From contig CADCQO010000095.1 in NCBI GenBank assembly GCA_902803585.1, positions 1-11,711 of the forward strand: DNA of 11,711 nucleotides, written 5' to 3'. Below are positions 6,092-11,711 of the stretch, one piece after another. Origin of the DNA: an uncultured Ruminococcus sp. Its GTDB lineage: Bacteria > Bacillota > Clostridia > Oscillospirales > Acutalibacteraceae. A program made the translations under genes and the position numbers. Numbering within the stretch: the first letter of the stretch is position 1; each line of letters starts with the position of its first letter. The notes under the pieces are model-generated. The model saw only the letters and a list, made by a program, of their open reading frames with translations. It was not told the DNA's origin and did no database searches.

Positions 6092-7372
6092 ATGCCTTAC
6101 GAGTTTGAAAATGAGATGGAGAATGTAGTAAATATTAAGGTCGTCGGTGTCGGCGGCGGCGGCGGAAATGCTATCGACCGAATGGTAGAGTACGTTACAG
6201 GTGTAGAGTTTATTTCTGTCAATACCGACAAGCAGGCACTGAACCGTTCCAAGGCATCACAGAGGGTGCAGATCGGAGAAAAAATCACACACGGTAAGGG
6301 CGCAGGTTCCAAGCCCGAAGTCGGTGAAAAAGCTGCTGAGGAGAGCAGAGAGGTTATTTCCGAGCTGCTGAAGGATACCGATATGGTATTTATTACTGCC
6401 GGTATGGGCGGCGGCACCGGTACAGGCGCAGCTCCGATCGTGGCAGAAATTGCTAAACAAATGGGTATTCTGACAGTAGGTATCGTTACAACACCTTTCC
6501 TTTTCGAGGGCAAACGCCGTATGGAGCAGGCTGAGAGCGGTATCCAGCGTCTGAGAGAAAACGTGGATTCCCTTATCGTTATCCCCAACGAAAGACTGAA
6601 ACATATCAGCGAGGAAAAAATTACCCTCCAGAACGCTTTCTTTGCGGCTGATGATGTACTCCGTCAGGGCGTTCAGAGTATTACAGACCTGATCGTTATT
6701 CCCGGACTGGTCAATCTTGACTTTGCAGACGTTACTTCTGTTATGAAAGATGCCGGCTATGCGCTGATGGGTGTCGGCGTGGCTTCCGGTAAGGACAAGG
6801 CAAAGTTGGCAGCACAGAATGCAATTTCCAGCCCGCTGCTTGGTACTTCTATTCAGGGCGCAAAGGGTCTGATCGTTAATATCAAGGCTTCTCCCGATAT
6901 CGGTCTGGACGAAATTCAGGATGCTTCTACCATGATCTCCGAGCAGGCAGATGAAAACGCTGTTATTATCTGGGGTGCTGCACTGGACGAGGAAATGGAG
7001 GATACCCTGAGCGTTATCGTTATCGCTACCGGTTTCCCGACCACGGACAATTATATTCCGCCGGTTATCATGCCCAAGAAGGACGAGAGAAAATCTCCCT
7101 TCCAGTACGGCACACCTTCTGCACCGAAGGCAGATTCCCGTTATGGTATGCCGCCGATGAAACCGCAGGGAAGAAGTCAGCAGTCAATGTATCAGCAGCC
7201 TTCTTACGGCCGTCCTGCTGCACCTGCAGAGGAGCCGTCACAGAATGCGCCGATGTATCCTAATGCTGCTACCAGAGGCCCGATGCAGTCACAGGGTATG
7301 CCTTCTGCACCGAAGAATGGCGATTCCGATGATTCCTACATGGACATCATGAAGATTTTCAGCAATAAGTGA
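6092..7372 (+). CDS. ftsZ: Cell division protein FtsZ
   Basis: FtsZ is the tubulin-like GTPase that polymerises into the division ring. The 426-residue product starts its GTPase fold with VNIKVVGVGGGGGNAIDRM (13-31). The tubulin signature GGGTGTG is at 106-112, NERLK at 166-170, and the catalytic T7 loop NLDFAD at 208-213. The globular core ends near residue 316. A linker rich in Pro, Gln, Ser and Met (about 320-410) contains PSAPK twice. The C-terminal peptide DDSYMDIMKIFSNK (413-426) departs from the common LDIPxFLR type: the proline and arginines are missing. ATG 6092 is chosen because AAAGGGAG (6077-6084) precedes it by 7 bases; an ATG at 6065 in the same frame lacks such a site and would add nine atypical residues. 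ftsA is not adjacent. Confidence 0.98.
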   Translation: MPYEFENEMENVVNIKVVGVGGGGGNAIDRMVEYVTGVEFISVNTDKQALNRSKASQRVQIGEKITHGKGAGSKPEVGEKAAEESREVISELLKDTDMVFITAGMGGGTGTGAAPIVAEIAKQMGILTVGIVTTPFLFEGKRRMEQAESGIQRLRENVDSLIVIPNERLKHISEEKITLQNAFFAADDVLRQGVQSITDLIVIPGLVNLDFADVTSVMKDAGYALMGVGVASGKDKAKLAAQNAISSPLLGTSIQGAKGLIVNIKASPDIGLDEIQDASTMISEQADENAVIIWGAALDEEMEDTLSVIVIATGFPTTDNYIPPVIMPKKDERKSPFQYGTPSAPKADSRYGMPPMKPQGRSQQSMYQQPSYGRPAAPAEEPSQNAPMYPNAATRGPMQSQGMPSAPKNGDSDDSYMDIMKIFSNK

Positions 7373-7377
7373 TTTTC

Positions 7378-7409
7378 AAGAGCCTGCCGTGTCACGACAG
7401 GCTCTTTGT
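7378..7409 (+). terminator. Intrinsic terminator after ftsZ
   Basis: AAGAGCCTG (7378-7386) pairs with CAGGCTCTT (7398-7406). The stem continues weakly inward as CGT/ACG after one mismatch. It ends in CTCTTTGT, only five bases after the ftsZ stop. The strong stem marks the probable end of the dcw transcript. Confidence 0.75.
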
Positions 7410-7414
7410 ATAAC

Positions 7415-7552
7415 CAGAAATCAGCCGGCGGCTGTCAGTAAGAACGGAAACTGAGAAAACAGCGGCTGCAGGCTCACCGGATTCAGACGGTGCAGCAGGG
7501 CTGACGGATCGGGAACGGAAAATTGTGCTAAGGAAGAAAGGACGGAAGGGAA
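7415..7552 (+). promoter_or_regulatory. pyrB upstream region with possible structured leader
   Basis: This GC-rich stretch between the ftsZ terminator and pyrB can form several hairpins: CAGCC/GGCTG at 7422-7434, and GCTG...CACCG/CGGTG...CAGC at 7465-7496. GTCAG (7434-7438) can also pair with CTGAC (7501-7505). I find no convincing -35/-10 pair, PyrR-type anti-terminator site or poly-T terminator. A pyrimidine-responsive leader is only a possibility. Confidence 0.25.
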
Positions 7553-8659
7553 ATGAAAAATGTAAGTGTGAACGAAGGAAAACCGCTTTCTGTGAAACAT
7601 CTGATTGATCTGGAGAGCCTGACAACAGAAGAACTGATGGGTATTATTGAACTGGCCAACCGCATCAAGGACGAGCCGGAAGCCTTTTCGGAGGTATGCA
7701 GGGGAAAAATTCTGGCAACACTGTTCTATGAGCCGTCTACCAGAACACAGATGTCTTTCAAGACTGCTATGCTTCGTCTGGGAGGTACTGTCATAGGCTT
7801 TGATAATCCGCAGAATTCCTCTGTTTCAAAGGGCGAAAGTCTGAAGGATACCATTACCGTTGTCGGAGGATATGCCGATATTATCGCTATCCGTCACTCG
7901 ATGGAGGGAACGGCAAAGGCGGCATCTCTTTATTCCGCCGCGCCTGTCATCAATGCCGGTGACGGCGGTCATCTGCACCCGACACAGACACTGACCGATG
8001 TTGTCACACTCTACAACGAGAAGGGTACACTGGATAATATGTGCATCGGTCTTTGCGGCGACCTTAAAAACGGCAGAACCGTGCATTCGCTGATTAAAAC
8101 AATGTCGCATTTCAAGGGTAACCGCTTTGTGCTGATCTCTACCCCTGAACTGGGTGTTCCGCAGTATATCAAAGATGTTATGAATGCTTCGGGCTGCCGT
8201 TATACGGAAGTCAGAAGTCTGATCGAAGCCATTCCGATGCTTGATGTGCTGTATATGACGAGAATCCAGCGGGAACGTTTCAGAAGCTATGAGGATTATG
8301 AGAAGCAGAAGGGCGTTTTTGTGCTGGATAAGGAAAAGCTCAAAGCGGCAAAGGCGGACATGAAGATTCTGCATCCTCTGCCGAGAGTAGACGAAATCGC
8401 TGAAGAAGTAGATTACGACAGCCGTGCAAAATACTTTATCCAGACGGTTTACGGAATGTATGCCAGAATGGCGCTGATTACCAAAATGCTCGAAAATGCC
8501 GACAGAAAGCCGATGCCCCGACAGGCTGACACGCACCATATCCGCTGTTCCAACCCTAACTGCATCAGCTATACGGAGGAGTATCTGCCGAAGCTGTTCC
8601 GTCCTCTGGGCGGTGATATGCTGCTTTGCCGTTATTGTGACGGGCGCAGCCTGATTTGA
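7553..8659 (+). CDS. pyrB: Aspartate carbamoyltransferase catalytic chain with fused C-terminal PyrI-like zinc knuckle
   Basis: PyrB condenses carbamoyl phosphate with aspartate, the committed step of pyrimidine synthesis, in the cytoplasm. Residues 1 to about 314 form a full catalytic chain. Carbamoyl-phosphate loop FYEPSTRTQMSF is at 58-69, SKGESL with the active-site lysine K93 at 92-97, IRHSMEGTA at 113-121, NAGDGGHLHPTQTL at 134-147, GDLKNGRTVHSL at 169-180, LYMTRIQRERF at 233-243, and HPLPRVDEIA at 274-283. The tail is unusual. After a linker, residues 331-362 carry C332-x4-C337-x21-C359-x2-C362, with text CSNPNCIS and LCRYC. These nearly copy the PyrI zinc domain (CPNSNCIS, KCKYC in E. 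coli). The PyrI nucleotide-binding half is absent, and no pyrI follows in the window. AAAGGA (7537-7542) lies 10 bases before the ATG and GGAAGGG closer; no alternative start is better. Confidence 0.96.
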   Translation: MKNVSVNEGKPLSVKHLIDLESLTTEELMGIIELANRIKDEPEAFSEVCRGKILATLFYEPSTRTQMSFKTAMLRLGGTVIGFDNPQNSSVSKGESLKDTITVVGGYADIIAIRHSMEGTAKAASLYSAAPVINAGDGGHLHPTQTLTDVVTLYNEKGTLDNMCIGLCGDLKNGRTVHSLIKTMSHFKGNRFVLISTPELGVPQYIKDVMNASGCRYTEVRSLIEAIPMLDVLYMTRIQRERFRSYEDYEKQKGVFVLDKEKLKAAKADMKILHPLPRVDEIAEEVDYDSRAKYFIQTVYGMYARMALITKMLENADRKPMPRQADTHHIRCSNPNCISYTEEYLPKLFRPLGGDMLLCRYCDGRSLI

Positions 8660-8669
8660 TGCTTAACCG

Positions 8670-8702
8670 GAACGGAGCTTGTTGTCTTGCTCCGTTCTTT
8701 CT
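8670..8702 (+). terminator. Intrinsic terminator or attenuator after pyrB
   Basis: GAACGGAGC (8670-8678) pairs perfectly with GCTCCGTTC (8689-8697) around a 10-base loop. TTTCTGTT follows. The hairpin lies 10 bases after the pyrB stop and just 9 bases before the ribosome binding site of the next gene, so there is no room for a promoter between them. It may give partial read-through to the downstream lipoprotein gene. Confidence 0.7.
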
Positions 8703-8724
8703 GTTATCATCAGGAGGTTTTGAG

Positions 8725-9963
8725 ATGAAAAAATGCAAAAATATTCTTTTGGCGGGTCTTTGTCTGTGCAGTGTGCTGCTGACAGGCGGCTGCAGCATTT
8801 CGTTTGATTTTTCCTTCGGAAATTCCTCTGCAAGCCGTCCGCAGGGGAGCAGTCTTTTTGGCAATAGCTCCTATTCTGATTTTAGTGAGTTTTCTGAAAA
8901 CAGTCTGGACAATGCAAGCCGTCTGGACGAGCTGGAAAAAAAGTTTGTTTATTATCCTACCTCTGTCAGAAATACGCTGAACGATGAGGAACAGGAGCTT
9001 TACAGACGCATCGTGTCCCGCATAGAAAACGGCGACCTTACCTTCGAGTTTGAAGATCTGTCAAATGATGTTTTCAAGGCGGCATATTATGCAGTGCTGT
9101 ATGACCACCCCGAATATTTCTGGCTGGGACGGAACTATACCTATACCACCAGTACACGGGGCGATTATACAAAAATTCTGGTAGAGCCGTCACTGTTCAG
9201 CGATGATGCGGCAGTCATCAAAAAAGCCAGAGAATCGCTGGAACAGACCGTAAAGAAAATTACAGCGGGTGCTGCACAGGAAAAAGATCTTTATCATAAA
9301 GTAAAGTATGTGCATGACTATATCATTGACAATACTGTCTATGATATGGCGGCTCTGACAGCGATCAATGAAGGGACAGAGGACGGCACTTTACACGCTG
9401 CAACGGTTTATGGCTGTCTGGTGGAGCAGAAAGCAGTCTGTTCAGGCTATGCGGCGGCGTTCCAGCTGGTGATGCAGCGTCTTGGCATCGAATGCGGACG
9501 GATCAACGGTGTACGGTTTGCAGAATCAGACGCACACCAGTGGAATTTTGTGTGTCTGGACGATGAGTATTATTATATCGATGTGACATGGGACGATCCT
9601 GTCAAAAAGGACGGCACACAGACACGCACCTATGAATATTTCCTGATTACCGATACCGACCTTGCCCGCACACATACCAAAGACGATGACCTTCCTGCAC
9701 CGGTATGCAGCGGTACGAAGTACAATTTCTATGTGTACAATGACCTGTATTTTGAGGAATACGACTTTGCCTATATTCAGATGGCAGCAGATAAGATGGC
9801 GGCAGACAGTGCATTGACTGTCAAGTTTTCCTCAGAGGAAATTCTCGAACAGGCGAAAACCGACCTGATCGACAACCAGCGTATTTTCAGCATCGGTTAC
9901 ATTCAGGGCAGCATTTCCTATTCTGTCAGCTCGTCCGGCTGTATCCTGAATATCAGCTACTGA
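8725..9963 (+). CDS. Predicted lipoprotein with transglutaminase-like domain
   Basis: The 412-residue product begins with a lipoprotein signal: MKKCKN, a hydrophobic core, then LLTGGC with the likely lipidated Cys at 23. A Ser/Phe/Asn-rich spacer (24-65) should tether it outside the membrane. The transglutaminase-like core lies at about 190-292: VKYVHDYIIDNTVYD (193-207), EQKAVCSGYAAAFQ (234-247) with nucleophile C239, SDAHQWNFV (268-276) with H271, and YYIDVTWDDP (283-292) with D286. The triad is complete, so an active cysteine enzyme (protease, amidase or cross-linker) is plausible, but the substrate is unknown. Family members of this layout are common in Clostridia. A strong AGGAGG (8712-8717) sits 7 bases before the ATG; an in-frame ATG at 8656 overlaps the pyrB stop and would bury the signal peptide. 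It may share the pyrB transcript through read-through. Confidence 0.88.
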   Translation: MKKCKNILLAGLCLCSVLLTGGCSISFDFSFGNSSASRPQGSSLFGNSSYSDFSEFSENSLDNASRLDELEKKFVYYPTSVRNTLNDEEQELYRRIVSRIENGDLTFEFEDLSNDVFKAAYYAVLYDHPEYFWLGRNYTYTTSTRGDYTKILVEPSLFSDDAAVIKKARESLEQTVKKITAGAAQEKDLYHKVKYVHDYIIDNTVYDMAALTAINEGTEDGTLHAATVYGCLVEQKAVCSGYAAAFQLVMQRLGIECGRINGVRFAESDAHQWNFVCLDDEYYYIDVTWDDPVKKDGTQTRTYEYFLITDTDLARTHTKDDDLPAPVCSGTKYNFYVYNDLYFEEYDFAYIQMAADKMAADSALTVKFSSEEILEQAKTDLIDNQRIFSIGYIQGSISYSVSSSGCILNISY

Positions 9964-9970
9964 CAAAAAC

Positions 9971-10012
9971 ACCCCTCCGGAGAGGTTTTATCCTTCTCCG
10001 AAGGGGTTTATC
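9971..10012. terminator. Bidirectional terminator between convergent genes
   Basis: ACCCCTCCGGAGAGG (9971-9985) pairs with the segment 9992-10007 with one mismatch and one bulge, around a TTTTAT loop. On the plus strand the tail is TTTATCT. On the minus strand the stem is followed by a run of five T residues, the A-run at 9965-9969 read in reverse. This suits the end-to-end arrangement of the lipoprotein gene and the minus-strand flavoprotein gene. Confidence 0.8.
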
Positions 10013-10038
10013 TGTCGCTGAAAAACTGTGGCGCGCTG

Positions 10039-11619
10039 TTATGAGAGAATCATTTCGGCTGTTTTGATGCCGTCTACTGCAGCCGAAGTGATGCCGCCGG
10101 CATATCCTGCGCCTTCACCGGCAGGATAAAACCCTTTCAGGCTGACTGACTGCATGGTTTCGTCACGCACAATGCGGACAGGTGAGGAACTGCGGCTTTC
10201 TACTGCTGTGAGGACAGCGTCCGGATGGGCGAAACCGTGAAGCCGCTGATCCATACGCTGAATGCCTTCCCGCAGAGAATCGGTGATCCAGGAGGGCAGG
10301 CATTTGTCCAGAGCGGTCAGCGTATAACCGGCTGTATAGCTCGGCAGAACTTCTCCGAGGGCGGCTGACGGCTGACGGTTCAGAAAATCCCCCACCCGCT
10401 GTACAGGCGCACGATAGCGTCCGCCGCCTGTTTTGAACGCCTGTTCTTCCAGCCGGCGCTGAAGGGCGATGCCGGCGAAAATATCCTCGCTCCCGAAATC
10501 AGCCGTGTTAACGCCTACCAGCAGTGCGGCGTTGGCGTTTCGTCCGTCACGGGCAAACTCGCTCATGCCGTTGGTGACAAGACGGTTTTCTTCGCTGGCG
10601 GCTGCGACAACTGTTCCCCCCGGACACATACAGAAGGTATAAACGCCCCTGCCGCTGCTGAGGTGTACAGCCAGTTTATAATCGGCTGCGCCTAACTGCG
10701 GGTGGTGGCAGAATGTGCCGTACTGACTGCGGTTGATGTTTTCCTGCAAATGCTCGATGCGTACCCCCATAGCAAAGGGCTTTTGTTCCATCATAATGCC
10801 TTTGCGGTGCAGCATTTCAAAGGTATCTCTGGCGCTGTGACCGATGGCAAGCACGACATGACCGGTATCTATCGCGGTTTGTGTGCCGTTATGCTCCAGT
10901 ATGACACCGGTCACTCTGCCGTCAGCGGTTTTCAGACCGACAAGTTTTGTTTCAAAATAGTAAGTGCCGCCGAGAGATTCAATTGTCCGGCGTATATTGC
11001 GGACAGTTGTACGCAGACGGTCTGTGCCGATGTGCGGTTTGGCAAGATAAAGGATTTCCTGCGGAGCACCGTGAGCGGCAAATTCTGACAGTACCTTGCG
11101 GATACGGCTGTCTTTTGTGCCGGTATTGAGCTTGCCGTCCGAAAAAGTACCTGCACCGCCCTCACCGAACTGGATATTGGAAGCGGTGTCGAGCAGACCT
11201 GTCCGGCGGAAAGCATCTACATCGGCGGTTCTGCGGTCAACGTCCCGTCCTCGTTCGATAATGACGGGTTCCTGCCCCGCCTGCGCCAGAATCAGAGCGG
11301 CAAACAGCCCGCAGGAGCCGCTGCCGATAATCACAGGGCGTTGAGGCAGTTTTTTGCAGACGGGCAGGGAATAGCGGTATTCTTTGATGATCTCCGCACT
11401 GCGGCAGCCTTTGACGGCTGCTGTTTCGCCGGTGTGCAGAACGATGTCAGCTGTCGCCAAAAAGTGGATACGGTCTTTTTTGCGGGCATCAACGCTCCGT
11501 TTGTAGAGGGAGATGGTGCGGATATCGGTCTGACGGATATTCAGTTGTCTGGCTGCCGCTTTGCGAAGGGTCGTTTCGTCATAGCCGAGCGGCAGAGAAA
11601 GGTCTTTTAAACGTATCAT
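10039..11619 (-). CDS. NAD(P)/FAD-dependent oxidoreductase, COG2509 type
   Basis: This 526-residue cytoplasmic flavoprotein belongs to the uncharacterised FAD-dependent dehydrogenase group (COG2509); its substrate is not known. The N-terminal 90 residues form the family's extra domain. The FAD-binding Rossmann fold follows: PVIIGSGSCGLFAALILAQAG (95-115), with the acidic strand end IIERG at 120-124. The family block NIQFGEGGAGTFSDGKLNTG lies at 148-167. The C-terminal FAD contact GFYPAGEGAGYAGGI is at 496-510, followed by TSAAVDGIKTAEMI. Length is typical. The ATG is preceded, on the minus strand, by GAGGAAA with about 8 bases between GAGG and the start. Only 18 bases separate it from the upstream flavoprotein gene, so the two probably form an operon. 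Transcription ends at the bidirectional hairpin. Confidence 0.93.
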   Translation of the reverse strand: MIRLKDLSLPLGYDETTLRKAAARQLNIRQTDIRTISLYKRSVDARKKDRIHFLATADIVLHTGETAAVKGCRSAEIIKEYRYSLPVCKKLPQRPVIIGSGSCGLFAALILAQAGQEPVIIERGRDVDRRTADVDAFRRTGLLDTASNIQFGEGGAGTFSDGKLNTGTKDSRIRKVLSEFAAHGAPQEILYLAKPHIGTDRLRTTVRNIRRTIESLGGTYYFETKLVGLKTADGRVTGVILEHNGTQTAIDTGHVVLAIGHSARDTFEMLHRKGIMMEQKPFAMGVRIEHLQENINRSQYGTFCHHPQLGAADYKLAVHLSSGRGVYTFCMCPGGTVVAAASEENRLVTNGMSEFARDGRNANAALLVGVNTADFGSEDIFAGIALQRRLEEQAFKTGGGRYRAPVQRVGDFLNRQPSAALGEVLPSYTAGYTLTALDKCLPSWITDSLREGIQRMDQRLHGFAHPDAVLTAVESRSSSPVRIVRDETMQSVSLKGFYPAGEGAGYAGGITSAAVDGIKTAEMILS

Positions 11620-11637
11620 AATATTTTCCTCATACTT

Positions 11638-11709
11638 TCAGTGATAGTCGGGGAAGGCTGTCAGCCAGCCGCTGCCGACAGCAAAATGTAGGTTATAGCC
11701 GCCGCAGTC
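11638..11709 (-). CDS. C-terminal end of an HI0933/COG2081-type (BaiN/YhiN-like) flavoprotein, truncated by window
   Basis: Reading the minus strand from the window end gives 23 codons and a TGA (11638-11640): DCGGYNLHFAVGSGWLTAFP and three more residues. The motif CGGYNL followed by an A-x-x-S-G segment is typical of the C-terminus of HI0933-like FAD-binding proteins, where it contacts the flavin. The fragment is too short for the track and the call rests on this motif alone. A second flavoprotein directly upstream of the COG2509 gene is consistent with a shared operon. Confidence 0.65.
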   Translation of the reverse strand, partial: DCGGYNLHFAVGSGWLTAFPDYH

Positions 11710-11711
11710 GC

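Noticed and set aside
7826..8539. Long minus-strand open frame opposite pyrB (237 codons)
   Set aside because: It lies entirely within the strongly conserved PyrB frame and shows no family motif.
1..11711. Hidden defence, phage or secondary-metabolite system
   Set aside because: All long frames are accounted for by cell-wall, division, pyrimidine, lipoprotein and flavoprotein genes. I see no integrase, nuclease, toxin-antitoxin pair, phage gene or array.

Overview
The window looks like chromosomal DNA from a low-to-medium G+C Gram-positive anaerobe of the class Clostridia. An Oscillospirales/Ruminococcaceae-type genome is my best guess. The reasons are strong AGGAGG-like ribosome binding sites, a division and cell-wall (dcw) cluster without ftsA beside ftsZ, a class B penicillin-binding protein with PASTA repeats, and family features typical of Clostridia. 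This taxonomic call is an inference from gene content. No rRNA or other marker gene is present.

Positions 2-7372, plus strand, hold the distal part of a dcw cluster. In order they are the 3' end of a PASTA-type transpeptidase, mraY (lipid I synthesis), ftsW (SEDS glycan polymerase), murG (lipid II synthesis), ftsQ/divIB (divisome scaffold) and ftsZ (division ring). The proteins make lipid II (MraY, MurG), polymerise and cross-link it (FtsW with the PBP), and couple that work to the cytoplasmic ring (FtsQ, FtsZ). murF, murD, murC, murB and ftsA, which often sit among these genes, are absent from the stretch. FtsQ has a long, acidic, repetitive extracellular tail. The 358-base gap before ftsZ holds an apparent relic of an IS200/IS605-type right end (omega-RNA-like hairpin), a perfect DnaA-box 9-mer and an AT-rich promoter region. 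ftsZ ends at a good intrinsic terminator.

Positions 7410-8702 hold a possibly structured leader and pyrB (aspartate carbamoyltransferase), followed by a terminator hairpin. This PyrB carries a C-terminal four-cysteine zinc knuckle that closely resembles the zinc domain of the regulatory subunit PyrI, but lacks the PyrI nucleotide-binding domain. Next comes a predicted lipoprotein with a complete Cys-His-Asp transglutaminase-like triad (8725-9963).

A bidirectional terminator (9971-10012) separates this from two minus-strand flavoprotein genes. One is a complete COG2509-type FAD-dependent oxidoreductase (10039-11619). Upstream of it are the last 23 codons of what appears to be an HI0933/COG2081-type flavoprotein, which runs off the window end.

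I see no CRISPR array, prophage, defence operon or tRNA/rRNA. The items most worth a second look are the PyrB-zinc-knuckle fusion, the IS605/omega-RNA-like relic upstream of ftsZ, the FtsQ tail, and the divergent FtsZ C-terminal peptide in a cluster without ftsA.
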